From: Glomus cerebriforme
Lineage: Eukaryota > Glomeromycota > Glomeromycetes > Glomerales > Glomeraceae
Direction of reading: 5' to 3'
NCBI GenBank assembly: GCA_003550305.1
Contig: QKYT01000656.1
Coordinates: forward strand, 1 to 34,366
Length of the DNA stretch: 34,366 nucleotides
Under the pieces are notes generated by a model. The model had not been told where the DNA came from. It was given only the letters and a program-made list of their open reading frames with translations, and did not search any database. Position 1 is the stretch's first letter, and every line of letters begins with the position of its first letter. Both the position numbers and the translations under genes were made by a program. Below, one piece after another: positions 20,655 through 32,838 of the stretch.

Positions 20655-21106
20655 TTAATTATTACTGCAGATCAAATGATCTAATTTCTTTTTTTGGTTT
20701 GGTTAGAACTATTTGTCACGCTGATGTATATTATAAATTATTTATACAGTATGAAATGTTAATTAGACGTGTTAATTAGTGCAGTGATATTTAAGTTCGT
20801 TACTTTGTATAAACAAAAAATTTAATCGGCGATTTCAGAACAATGACAAGTTGGCTTTATTTACTAAGCTAATTTAGTAAAATAACATCATCGTGATAAT
20901 TAATGCAGTGATATTCGCATAACTGTAGTTCACAATCCCAGTTATAATTTGAGTTACACATTAAGTTAGTCCCTTCTTTAGTAGATCGATCAAAGATGTA
21001 ACTTGAGTAATAGTTCATTCCCATTTCCTTGCTTAAACTTTACAATTTTCCTTTGATCGTTTTAACTTGACAACCTTGATAGTATTTGCGCTATTTTTTT
21101 ACCAGG
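20655..21106. other. PPR protein 2 3' end and RMD5 5' flank
   Basis: No gene is seen. Just before the RMD5 ATG the sequence reads as a T-rich tract ending in ACCAG then GATGG, so a 5'-UTR intron may end one base upstream of the start codon. No clear TATA box. Confidence 0.45.
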
Positions 21107-22820
21107 ATGGATCCGATCTCGAAGGAATTTTCAAAGGTAGAAAAAAAGCAACAGGAAGTAGCCGACTTAACGATCGACAACATCGATAAGATTATTAATG
21201 AAATAAGAGAAGCTCAAAAGCGGTTGGAAACCGGTAAGTTTAAATTATTCTTTAAATTAAATTAAATAATTCTAAGTATTTTTTCTTTTGCAGACCCTGC
21301 GAGCATTGGTGCCACTTTAAACGAACTAGAACAGAAATTCAAAGAACTTACAGCGAAAACTTTAGAATCTCATAAAGAGTTACAAAAAGTAATAGTACGT
21401 TATGAGAAAATAGTGGATAAGGTATAATAAAGTTTTATATTAGAGCTTATACTTCATTTTTATTTATGCTATTTATTTTTTTAATTCTTTATTTATATAT
21501 AGAAATGGAAGAACGACATAACAATTGCAAGCAACCCAGAAGTTTTTGCTGATAAAGAAAAAGTTCTCAATACAACGGTAGCCCTACACTTCATACGTGA
21601 AGGAAGGTTTGAACTGGCAAACACATTCATAAAGGTATATTTATATATTTGAACATTTAATACTTTGTCTGATTATTAAATAAATAAGTATATATATAAT
21701 TTTGCTAGGAGGCACAATTAGATATTCCTGATACAATACAAACACAATTTCATGAAATGTATCAAATCCTAGGGGATATAAAACTTGAAAAGCTAGAATC
21801 TGCGATAGAGTAATCTAATTTTATAAATTTTTATTGTAATTTATTCCTTGATTATTTGATATATTCTAATTATAACATATCATAGATGGGCAAGATCAAA
21901 AAGTAAAGAGCTTGAAAAAAGAGGTAGCACATTGGAATTTGAACTTCATCGACAACGTTATGTTCAACTCCTTATTGATGATCGCCGAGAAGAGGCATTA
22001 GCGTATGCTAGAAAAAAATTTCCCCTCTTCCATTCTCGTCATATTTTTGGTGAATGTCATAACCTTTTAACTATTATGTGTATATATATATATTATAAAC
22101 TAATGTAATCATTTTGTTTAATTAATTTAGATATAAAGCGATTGATGTGTGCTTTAGCTTTTTCAACTCGATTATTAACATCGCCATATAAAGATCTTTT
22201 GTCATCTGATTTATGGATTGAATTACAAAATAAATTCATGCGTGATTTTTGTAATCTGTTAGGAATGTCGAGTGAGAGCCCTCTATATATCAGGTATGTT
22301 CTATAATTTATTTACAATAATTACAATAATTGTATCTAATATAATTTTTGAATATTAAATTTCAGCGTAACAGTAGGCGCAACTGCTTTACCTACAATCT
22401 TAAAAATGGCTACAATTATGAAAGAGAAAAAAAATGAATGGAGTCAGCAGGATGAATTACCAGTAAGTTTTAATATTGAAGAAATAAAATTTTTAGCGTT
22501 CAATTCTTAAATATTAATCGGATTTTTTATAGGTTGAAGTTCCTTTGCCTGATTATATGCGTTATCATTCAATCTTTGCATGTCCAGTTTCTAAAGAGCA
22601 ATCAACGGAGAAAAATCCTCCAATGATGTTGCCCTGCGGACATGTAATTTGCCAAGAGTCTCTTAATAAATTGAGTAGAGGTAATAGGTAAGTGGTTAAA
22701 GTATATATAAAATTTTTTATTTTTATCATTATTTAATCTTTGTTACTTTTTAGCCGTTTCAAATGCCCATATTGTCCTCATGAAAGCACAGCAAATCAAG
22801 CATTGCGCATTTATTTCTAA
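21107..22820 (+). CDS. RMD5: GID/CTLH E3 ubiquitin ligase RING subunit, RMD5/RMND5 family
   Basis: This is the GID2-type RING subunit that pairs with GID9/MAEA in the GID (CTLH) ubiquitin ligase, which in yeast degrades gluconeogenic enzymes when glucose returns. Nine exons: 21107-21233, 21294-21421, 21503-21634, 21709-21809, 21886-22049, 22131-22293, 22366-22462, 22533-22687, 22754-22820; 377 aa, close to human RMND5A. Order: N-terminal coiled coil (about 10-85), LisH (about 100-130), CTLH/CRA (about 135-300), then the degenerate RING with CPVS at 321, CGH(x2)C at 339-344 and CPYC at 360-363. The missing second Cys of the first pair (CxxS) is normal in this family, as is the FACP...NPPM context that separates RMD5 from MAEA. 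AATAAA at 22933 is a candidate poly(A) signal. Intact. Confidence 0.95.
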
Positions 22821-23240
22821 TTCCTTAATTCTGTTTGAAAAGAGTTATTTTTATCCATTGTTGATAGTTTTGCAAGTAAAATATACTTATATTTTTTTTT
22901 GCTATTCAATTTAAGTTATTTAGTTAAATTCTTAATAAAATAAAATTTCTTCTAAAAAGGACACTTTACATTAATTTAGAAATTATTTTATTTATTATAT
23001 AATATTTTGTTTGAAATAATATTTACATTTAAATTGAAAGGAACTGCAATGAAGTAAATTTTTTATTATTTTAATATAGTCTAAGAAGTATTATGAAACG
23101 AAGAAATATATATATAACAAAACTATTATAAATCTATAATATCTAAAAATAAAACTCTACAAAGTCTTTAGATATAACTCATAAGTATATAACACATATA
23201 CCCCCCCACCAAAAAAATAAAAATGTAAAATTAATTATTA
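22821..23240. other. Convergent intergenic spacer
   Basis: The 3' ends of RMD5 (rightward) and the glycosyltransferase gene (leftward) share 420 bp of A+T-rich sequence. There is a run of eight C at about 23203-23210. No gene is seen. Confidence 0.5.
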
Positions 23241-24935
23241 TTAAATAATACCATTTTTGAATACTTTACTATTAGATTTAGTTCTATGAAGATTATTAAT
23301 TGGAGAATTATTATTAGATGAAGTATTAATATGATAATTACGATTATCTAAAAATTTTTCTAATAAAATAGCAGCAATATAACCACCATCATGAGTTAAA
23401 GGTTTTGTAGTAACAGAATTAGGTGATGATGATAAATCGTAGGCCTTTTGTATATAAGGTTTCCATTTACCAGATTCAAAATGAGATTTTGGCATTTCAA
23501 CACAAATACCTTGTAATTCCATTAAACGTTTTAAACCTAATTCTTCAATAAATTGGGGTCTTGAAATGTAAATAAAAGGTTTGCCGTGACCAATACATTC
23601 TGAACATGTACCATATCCCTAAGAAAATTGGAAAATTGAAGAATGGAGAAAGTTAAAGAATTTTTTTTTTCCTTTGATAGAAAAAAAAAAAAAAAGGATT
23701 GGCTTTTTGGTATACAAGTATACTTACTAATTTACCAATAATAGCATCAGCCGCATTAGTTAAATCAGGTATATAAGCATTTTTTGGACAAGAATAAAAT
23801 CTGTCAGGCAATTTTATACCGTCACTACCACATACGATAGCAATCCAATTATCAGGTAAAGAAGAAGAACCCCAATCTTCTATACCAACTAAATTTTGCC
23901 CACCAAAAGACACCATTAAAATTTTATGAGTATTGAAAATTTCTTTTGGTACACCAAGATTTTTTAATACTATTTCTTTGGAAGTTTTTGATTTGCGTAC
24001 TACCAAAGGCACATCAATTACGTTACGATGTTTTAATAATTTTGAAGTATTAGATGGGGATGAAAAAAAAGAATTCACATCACTAAGATAATTTACTAAT
24101 TTTTCTTCATTATATAATGATTTTTCATCGTTATATGAAGGATAAGATGGTATTGCGTTATCAGGATAAAGTTTTGTACCTGAAAATGATGGGATTGGTA
24201 TATAACCTGGCAATCTAATTAATAATTCGGAATTTTTATAATCTTCTATAACATATTCAACAAGTTTCTTTATTGTATCATCTAACTCATCACCTTCACA
24301 TAATCCACTATATACGGCATCAAAAGTAAAATTACTAACGATAGCTGATGGTATTCCAACTAATGCTGCCGCTGCGCTGTATTTGTATAAAAAGGAATAT
24401 TAACACTTATTTCTTTACAATACGTGTAGAAAATCCAAGAAAAATAACTTACCATGGAAGAAAAGGAGCATCAGACAATACAATGTCAGCTTTAACATCT
24501 TTTAACCATTTAACTTCTTTTTCTAACATTATGGGTTTATTATCTAAGAATTTTATTAAATCATTAATCGTTTCCTGCCTATCTACGGTATATGCTCTAG
24601 GTTGTTTTACTCCCGCATCTATTGGAGCATTTCTATATTTTGCTCCTAAATCTATTGCTCCTTGAAATATAAATTTTGGTGCATTTGAAATTATATATAA
24701 TTTATGGTTTCTTTGTAATTTTGATATTTCTGATGCTACTTGAACTACTCTTGTAGCATGACCAAAACCTATTATACATGAAAAGGCTTAATATTATGTA
24801 TTTATTTGAGAAAGAAGTATAAAAAAAGTGAAAGAACTTACCGTGTCCTGACACGTAATAACAAAATACATAACTTTTTGGTACCTTTTGTGAAAAAGGT
24901 GACTTTGATTTTTTGAAAAAGAATATTTTCGGCAT
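23241..24935 (-). CDS. GT-B glycosyltransferase resembling the N-terminal half of plant L-arabinokinase
   Basis: Model: complement(23241-23618, 23728-24376, 24453-24768, 24842-24935), 478 aa, donors all GTAAGT. The N-terminus carries YVSGHGFGHATR, the nucleotide-sugar glycosyltransferase-like start of MurG-type proteins and of plant ARA1. The C-terminal half has GYGTCSE, VEMP and GKWKPY followed by a Gly-Gly segment, matching ARA1's glycosyltransferase-like domain as I recall it. The GHMP kinase domain of ARA1 is absent, so this is a stand-alone glycosyltransferase-like protein; donor and acceptor are unknown. The frame is open upstream to 24998 (GTG) and would add a hydrophobic stretch (VVYFGLGIIIFGFI) like a signal anchor, but there is no in-frame ATG. 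Either translation begins at ATG 24935, or an unseen upstream exon supplies the start and the anchor. The C-terminus is Asn/Ser-rich. Confidence 0.82.
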
Positions 24936-25817
24936 CAATTTAATGAAACCAAAAATAATTATGCCTAAACCAAAATAAACTACTGAGAAGGACTCCACTT
25001 TGTAAAGAATGCAAAAAAAATTTTTTACAAGAAAAAAAAAGAAACGAAAGTGTATATAGAAAATTCGTTCTAAAATTTAATTATATTTCTTACAATGCTA
25101 ATTTTGGAATATATATTACATTATTTATATTATTTACACCAATGTAAGTTCAATCTTGTTAAAAACATGTTTTTATATATTTACAACTCTAAAAATAGTA
25201 TTATTTATTTTTATAATTACCCATTAAGTATTAGAAACCGCCGATATTCCGATGCTAAATTATCTTAATTTACCAAATTCTTATGACTTATTAACCAAAA
25301 TTAATAAACTTAATCCACAAAGTAGATCTACAAAAAAAAATATTTTTTTCGTACAGTAAACAGATTAAATATACAATTGTAATAAAAAAGCAATTTTCTC
25401 GTTATAAATAATGTCTTTTATCGCACATAAAAATTATAGAAAAACGAACAATACATCTAATTTTCTTAATATAAACATGAAATATCATCTTTTATCAAAT
25501 AAAATAAGATGAAAATACAAGTAATATTTTCTTGCTAAAAGTATATTATATTCTTTAGAATCCCGCCCCTAAATATTGTAAAATATAATCAATATAATCA
25601 AGTCATCAATTATGGTAAAGGAATAAAGAAAACTGACAATATCTTCTGTTATTTAATATAACAAAATAAAAGACGAACTAGAAAAATATATATATATATA
25701 TTTTTGCAGCTATAAAATTTTCCTTTTTTTTTTTTTTTNTTTTTTTTTTTTTTTACCTTAATAAATTTACCTGTTAATTCGCACAAAATGTACAAATCAC
25801 CAAGTTGAATGTGACTG
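24936..25817. other. Spacer between glycosyltransferase and UBC6 genes
   Basis: 5' flank of the leftward glycosyltransferase gene and 3' flank of UBC6. It holds an AT dinucleotide run near 25687-25700 and a poly(T) run at about 25727-25754 with one ambiguous base at 25739. No gene is seen apart from the possible upstream coding extension to 24998. Confidence 0.5.
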
Positions 25818-27272
25818 TCACATACTAGGTTCTCCTCCAGGACTGCCCGAAACTGTACTTCGAGCTAACAATTTTGCTATGACAAGGTAAAGACATACCA
25901 AAGATACTATTATCCATTTACGCCATTGATCGAAAATCCCCCGTTGACCCGCAACATTGTTGTTATTATGAGTATTACCTTGCGGATTATTATTACTACC
26001 ATTTGACCTAGCAGAATTGTTATTAGCATTTTCAGCAAGATTTCCACCTGCAACAATACCTCGCAGAGGATTTTCATTACGGCTATTAGGCCTACGTTGG
26101 TGAATTTGATTTATACCACCCACTAAAGGGCCTTGTTGATTTGCCTCATTTCGTCGTACTACTTGAGGGGCTTGTTTATCGTTTTGTGAAGTTTCATTAC
26201 TCGTTGTTTCATCGTTTAATGACGATGATGGCTTATTAATTGGGTAAAGGACTTCAACAGGTACACATTCTGGGACACAAAGTTCAGGGAAAATTTCTAA
26301 TTTTTTTTAAAAAAAAAATTAAATTAAATATAAAGGTGATTATGGAAAATATTTTTGATTTACGTACGTACCTTTGAATTTTGGATCGTTCAAATTGAAT
26401 TGATGTGATCGTGAAGCATATATTTTTTTGTCAGCATCCGTCGTCTTAATGCTCCCTGTAGTAGCTTCATTACTCGTCTAAGTTTCAAACATACAAAAGA
26501 TTCGTCCAAAGTTTAGTATATTAAATCAACATTTCACAAAGCAATAGCCAAAGAAGAATAATACAACACCATAAAACTTAATAATCCAGTCAATATAGTA
26601 GCAACACTCCAGCTAGGATTCCAAGTACTTGGATGAAAATCCGACATAGATAGACATAATCTAGTGTCAGGTTGAAATCGTCCTAATGAATAGAGTAATT
26701 TAATAAACTTTTATGTTAATATTTACATTATTAATTAATTCAATAAAGAAATATGATTTAAATGAAAGTACCAGAAGGCGTTGTCATGCGAATTGAGGGA
26801 GGCTTAAAGGGATATTCAGCAGGGAATAATAACACACCTGATTGTATAAAATTTAATTAGCAATATATAATAAATGAGAAAAAAAAATAATACAAAGGAA
26901 TAAAAAATTTACCATGATACTCTCCGTTGTGATAAGGTGTATCTGGAGGTCCACGAATAACATAATGCCTAAAGAAAAAGTAATATAATTAAAATATACA
27001 ATATTAATCGATTTTATCTTTCATATTATAATTTTGGAATTAACTATAAAATCAGAAAGCTAATCTCAAATGATCTATAAAAACTACCATTCCAGAATGT
27101 TACTTTCAAGTGGCTTTGCCATCAAATATGGTGGTGGATTCTTAACATTAAAGTTGTGTTAATAAGTCGCTTTATTAAACAACAACATAACTGTGAATTG
27201 AATAATATAGCTTACTTTTTGAAAGGTTATGTATTCCTTGTTTAGCCTCTTATATGCCGCTTTGGTAGCCAT
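25818..27272 (-). CDS. UBC6: Tail-anchored ubiquitin-conjugating enzyme E2 (Ubc6/UBE2J)
   Basis: An E2 of the endoplasmic-reticulum membrane that feeds ER-associated degradation in yeast and animals. Seven exons: complement(25818-26296, 26372-26477, 26570-26682, 26772-26837, 26913-26968, 27088-27140, 27216-27272), 290 aa; all junctions keep frame. The UBC fold is residues 5-115 with [25 protein letters not shown] and the active site [19 protein letters not shown]; the catalytic Cys is residue 87, in the sequence context of Ubc6 rather than that of canonical HPN-type E2s. An Asn/Gln-rich linker (about 165-250) precedes one C-terminal membrane segment ([16 protein letters not shown]) and a short lumenal tail. 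A CACGTG lies 68 bp upstream of the ATG (27340-27345). Intact. Confidence 0.96.
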
Positions 27273-28919
27273 TTTAGATTTGTTCAATAAAATACAGAAA
27301 AAAAAGGAAGTAAAGTTGATAGTTTGTGTGTTATTTGTTCACGTGTATCGATTGGAAACTTTTTGGGGCGAGCTTAGAATCTATTGATGTCTTTTTTTTT
27401 TTTTTTTTACAATTATCAAAGTTTTATATTTTATAAGACAAAGACAAACTATTTTCCAAAAAGGCGTTTTTGTCTGAACAAATTGTATGACGATACATTT
27501 ACTCCTTGCATTTTTCATTTTTCGCAGCAATACTTGATATGACGTAATTCGTTCAATTTAAAAGTTATACAAAATGGATTGTTTTTTTAACTTAGAAATT
27601 ACATTTTTTAAAGTAATAATATAGGATCAGATAACATAATAGAAGCATTAGCAAATTAGTTACAGATAACAGATTAGCTACTATTGGTTAACTTAAATAT
27701 CATTAAATTTGAATCGGATATCAGTAATTACACTTTATAAAAATTTTTATTAAGAAAAAAGATGGATTTAAATGAAGTGGCACAATCCGTACCTTTAGAC
27801 AACTTCCAATTTAAAAAAGTTGTTTGTAACTTCTTTGTCCAGAGTGTATGTAGCTTTTTTATCACTACAAGTATGACACGTGATACGTGTAGTTGCCTAG
27901 TTGCCTTCGCAGTTTGGTTGATCATTTTGGAAGTGATACCATAGCGATAGTTAAGATGAAATTTCGGGATTTAAGAAATGACGCTCTCATTTCCTAGTAA
28001 TAAACATTACTTGTAGTATTTTTACCGTAATTACCGTATTTTAAATAAGTGGTCGAAAAGGGTTGGGACTTGGGATGGTGCTTATTTTTACTATTTTTAT
28101 TATTAATATATAACTTTTCATGAAACAATGGATGCTTGATGTCGATAAAATATGGTATTTTATTTTTACAGTACAGTGTTAAAGAAAAGGCATAAAAAAC
28201 TATTATTTTTTGTAATAAACATAATCGTCTAAATTGAATAATTGCTAAAGATGAGGAGGGAATTTGAAGATGTAGATGTACAGTATCTTCATCTGAGATA
28301 CGGTTGTAGAACCGTTTTTTCTTGTTTGCGAAGTCTAGTTCTTGTCAGCTATAGATATACTATTTTGTGTATCATTGAAAATTTTATCATTATCCATTAA
28401 AAATAATAGTAGCCTCATAGGCAAGAATTGTTACAGAAAAAGCTAAAACCGTTTCTTTACTTTCTTTTTCTTTAGGACTTTAACAGGATTTTTATAGATC
28501 TATGATCGATGAGGCTTTAGCAGAGTATAAAAGAAAAAAGCAAAGATGTAATTGTTAGTGGCTTTCTTACACGTCGCGTCGCTAATTAGAATAACAGATA
28601 AGCAAAGACTTTCCAAATTTGTATTGTGCTACGGTAAGCACGGCAGCGCCGCGGGTCCTAAACTCCTATTAAATGAACTGCGCGTCTGCGACTTCTGAGT
28701 CATATTTCATACTGCGCCTGTTGAGTGACTATTTAATAATAGTTGGAAGTTAGAAACAATTAACTTATTGATCACTAGTTGTCTAAAAAGAATCGCTAAA
28801 AAAGTACCTAATCCTAATTTATATAATATATTCCGGCCAAGTTATTCGAGTTATTTAAAAGATTTAAAAACATATATACTATCGCATGAACTGTATCAAA
28901 CTTTTTTTTATTTCTTATT
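27273..28919. promoter_or_regulatory. Divergent intergenic region between UBC6 and CTL genes
   Basis: Holds both promoters. CACGTG sites lie at 27340-27345 and 27877-27882; the latter is in a small inverted repeat ACACGT-GAT-ACGTGT. A C+G-rich patch at about 28560-28735 contains a TGAGTCA (AP-1/Gcn4-type) site at 28696-28702. A poly(T) run is at about 27391-27408. A 60-codon frame with ATG 27762 is short and domain-free, and I leave it out as a gene. Confidence 0.5.
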
Positions 28920-31205
28920 ATGTTTTCTCAATATAGAAGAAATTTTCAAAACAGAGATTCTGTTTTTTCAGAAAGCTCCGAAGAACCAAGCGCGTCATTA
29001 TTTTATTCCGTACCAACATTACCAACAGAAGCGGAAATTCATGAGTCTATATCTCTTCAAACTTCTCGATATGAAGTTGAAGAAGAACAAGAGAACGAAC
29101 CTGATACAGTGTTTTTATCTGAACACTCACCTATGGCTTGTTCCAATAAGCAGGTAAAGAAGAAATATATCGAATAACGTAAACATTTGAATATTATTGA
29201 CACACATTATTAACATTGCAGACTGCGGCAGAGATTTACCTGGAGTTTCCTCCTACTCCTACAGTTAAAGTTTCTGATAATACACTTTCAGAAGGACTTC
29301 TTCCTTCATCAACAGTAAGTTTCTTATCTTTATAATACTTTCAAAGTTATAATGACTTATTACTTAAGATTCTTTTTTTTAGATACCACTAAATCAACTA
29401 TCAGGTGCTTCACATCGAAAATATAAGGACCCAGCATTCGCAGTTCTTTTTGGTATAGGAATAATAATAATGACAATTATTGGGATACTTCTATTATTCA
29501 CAACCAATGTAAGAGACTCTTCAATATGTTTATATAATTATAGCATATAATCCTTCCCTAACCAATTTAATATATAATAGTCGTATAAATTAAGGGGTTC
29601 TTCACACGAATCCGTATTTATTGTCATTCGAGACAGCATTGGACCGCTTTTGTTTGCTATTATTTTCTCTCTAAGTATGGGTGCCATTTGGATATTATTA
29701 TTACGTTCATTTGTCAAGGTCATAATTTGGGGAACTTTGACAGCTGTTCCATTCATTTGTATAGCAATTTTCATTTGGATTAGAGTAGAAGCATTTTCAG
29801 GAGCTCTTCGAGATTCAGGGAAACCTGATCCACAGGATGATGCACTTGCAGTGTTATCGTTTATCCCATTGATTATATCCATTGTATACTCAATAATTCT
29901 TTATACTCATCGAAAAAAATTTGAAAGGACAATCTCACTTATTCAATTAGCATGTGATATATTTAAAGACAATCCGCAATTGCTTTGGGTTTCACTCAAG
30001 ATTTTAACGGTTTATGTACTATTTACTATAATATGGTTACATTTATTTAGTCGTATATTTCTAGTTGGATATATGCAAACAGGTTATTTTTATAAATTGA
30101 TTACAGGATTGTTTTTGTTTTATATTCCTAGATTGTTAATAAAATTTTTTGCATATAGAAGACAAATTAGAACCAAATACATATCTACTTGTATTATATT
30201 TCATTTTTATGTATTTATGGACTTCGGCTGTCTTGAGTAATATTCAAAGAGTGACTATATCTGGAATTGTATCACATTGGTATTTCTATAGGTTTGTATC
30301 ACATCTATCTTGGATTGTTTAATATTACGATATTTTAATTTACCCATATTCGTTTATTTTAGACATGAACTAGATCGAAATTCTTCTAAGAAAATAACAG
30401 ATTTGGCTCTTTCGAGAGCAACTACGGTTTCATTTGGAACAGTATGTCTTGATGGACTTATTATTTTATTTATTCAATTTATTCAATACTCTACTGGATT
30501 TTTGAAAAAGGTAAAAATGAAATTTAAATATTGCGTAAAAACATCCTTCATGAAAAAATAACATTGACTATTTATGTTCTAATAAACAGATCTCCAAAAA
30601 TTATCCAATTCTTAATTGTCTATCAAGTTTTCTGGCATGCATTGATGGCATAATAGATAATTTGAACAATTATATTTTAATTTACGTAGGCATTTCTGGC
30701 AAGAATTTTTGTTCTTCGGCATATATAACAACTAAATTATTTCGTAGGAATCTTATCTTTGGACTTGTTAATGGTATGTATTTTAAAAATAAAGGAAATT
30801 AAATGATTGTATTAGATGTGTGGCAAATTTTCTTAAATGCTTTTTTTTTGTCCAGATTTCATAGCCAAGTCGATCCTATATATTGGATCCGTAATTATTG
30901 CGCTCTTATGTGGATTTGCTACCTTTATATATGCTACACATTTACTCCAATCACCGTATGGATATGTTGTTGGGATTATTGCAGCTATCATTCCTTATTA
31001 TGTTTCACAGTTTTATACGTATATTATGATGAGCACGTGAGTTATTTAAATCTATTTTAAAATATTTATCATATTTTATCATATTTATCATTAACAATTT
31101 ATGTTCAATATATTTTACAGAGTTGATGCAACTTTTATATGTTATACGATTGATCTTGATTCAAATACAAATCATTGTAATAAAGCACATGAAGCATTCC
31201 ATTAA
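28920..31205 (+). CDS. PNS1: Choline-transporter-like protein (CTL/SLC44, Pns1 family)
   Basis: A multi-span membrane protein of the CTL family; animal members move choline, while the substrate of fungal Pns1 is unsettled. Nine exons: 28920-29153, 29222-29314, 29383-29508, 29581-30082, 30159-30291, 30363-30510, 30590-30773, 30856-31036, 31121-31205; 561 aa. The first ~115 residues are acidic, Ser/Glu-rich and cytosolic. They are followed by about ten hydrophobic spans, starting with AVLFGIGIIIMTIIGILLLF and later WIRVEAFSGALRDSG between spans. The family block in the C-terminal half is clear: WTSAVLSNIQRVTISGIVSHWYF, then YRHE, the SFGTVCLDGLI span, SAYITTKLF, and the closing VDATFICYTIDLD. 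The choice of a 76-bp intron at 30083-30158 over reading through is forced by frame with the conserved block. Intact. Confidence 0.93.
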
Positions 31206-32838
31206 TAACGGATAGATCTAATTGTGCATTTTTTGAATTCAATTTTTGTACAAGTTAAAAAAATTAAGAAAATATTTGTAAAGAATACATTATTATATTA
31301 CAGTAAATATTGTTTTAAAACGAGATTTTTTAAAATTTAATGGTGTATGCGTGTATCTGAAATGCAAATTCCGCTAAGTGCAAAAATGTAATTCTGGGCA
31401 AAATTAACAAAATTAAGAAATCGGAATTGTCACGTGATTTACGGAGTAGGGTGCTACTTACTATATTACGTGATTTGTGTAACTATCGTAACTGTCCAGT
31501 GATGTCTACCCCTGAATACGACGATCATTTATTAATATATCAAGGAACATCTCAAAGGCTATAACTTTTGATACATGATGTTTCTAAAAGCCGATGTTCA
31601 AGAGTAAATTAGTATTAGTGAGAACTGTATATTGCCAAAATTTCATGATTATTGGTGCATTTTTGGCTTTCTTAGGTTAGTTATTAATGTATTATATTAT
31701 TCTAGTATTATTCTAAAATATGTATAAAGAAAATTAAATTAAAAAATAATAAAAAATATTTTTTGACAATAATAACTACTTTTTTATTAAAAATTTATTA
31801 AAATAAACTTGTTTAAGGTTTTTACATATTGATTTTTTTATCATAAACACTGAAATAAAATCGCTGATGATGTTTTTCTTCTCTTTAGTGACATTCAAAT
31901 GTATTTAAAAGACTTGAAAATAACAAAAAGAGATGTAATGATCACTGTATTTTAAGGATAACTTAGTTTAATTGGCTGAATTTTTTAATTGCAAGGGTGT
32001 TGATCATTACATTTTACTAGTAACACATATGAATTTTATATGTAAGACAGTTATGTTTATTAGGAATATTATTATATAACACATTTGTTATACCTTCCAC
32101 ACCCTTAGTAATTACAATACACATCTGACAGGTTATGCCAAATATGATATATTGTTTTTTAGAGTACAACTGTAAATGTCAATTTGCTTGACTGTCATAA
32201 ATTTGATTTCAAATTTTTTGTGTAATGTTTATCTTAGAAAAAATTTTTTGCGTTTTTTTAAGTGATGTAAAAGAATAAAAAAAAATGTATTTTGCATACT
32301 TTTAAATATGGATAAATTTAATTGTAATATCATGTTACGCACCTTATTTGTAACACTCCCAGAAAATTAGGTTAGATAATTAAATTTAGCATTTTTTATA
32401 ATTTACGCATTTTTATAATAAAGTTTAATTTATTTACATCATAAAAATTATGTGATTTCATATGCAGAAATATGGCTTTGAATTAATAATAATTATCCAT
32501 GATCTGGTTGCACAAAAATAAAAATTTTCAAATACATATATATCAACACGTAATTATACGAAGTTTTAAGGTACTTTAGAACTTTAAATAATCACTGATA
32601 GATTATGCAATCTATTATATTGCTAGTACCTTTTATTTAAAGAAACAAAAATACTTCGAAAATAACTTGTTACAACAGAAGAAAATAAAAGTTTGATTTC
32701 ATAATCCTTCTATAAAATTTCTAAAGTAAATCTATATTGTAAATTGTAATGCTATAAACATTGACAAACATGACATATTATGTCCTGAATTTCCAAAAAA
32801 TTAAATCAGAATAAAGAGATTCAATGAATAAATGAATC
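31206..32838. other. AT-rich repeat-like stretch, no gene
   Basis: No coding frame is seen. CACGTG occurs at 31431-31436. A perfect 11-bp inverted repeat, TGTAATGATCA / TGATCATTACA, lies at 31934-31944 and 32001-32011 and would fold a 78-bp stem-loop or mark a tiny inverted-repeat element. The stretch 31540-31670 feels like dispersed repeat sequence, but ends cannot be defined. Confidence 0.45.

Noticed and set aside
21107..22820. Assignment of the RING gene as FYV10/MAEA (GID9)
   Set aside because: The FACP...[10 protein letters not shown] and CPYCPHE pattern and the ELP before the RING match RMND5/Rmd5, not the MAEA-type ending.
24936..24998. GTG start at 24998 for the glycosyltransferase gene
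   Set aside because: Non-ATG start is unlikely in a nuclear gene; the first in-frame ATG is at 24935. The hydrophobic stretch is reported as a possible missed exon.
27762..27944. 60-codon frame with an ATG between UBC6 and CTL
   Set aside because: No domain, no codon or composition signal, overlaps a frame of similar size on the other strand.
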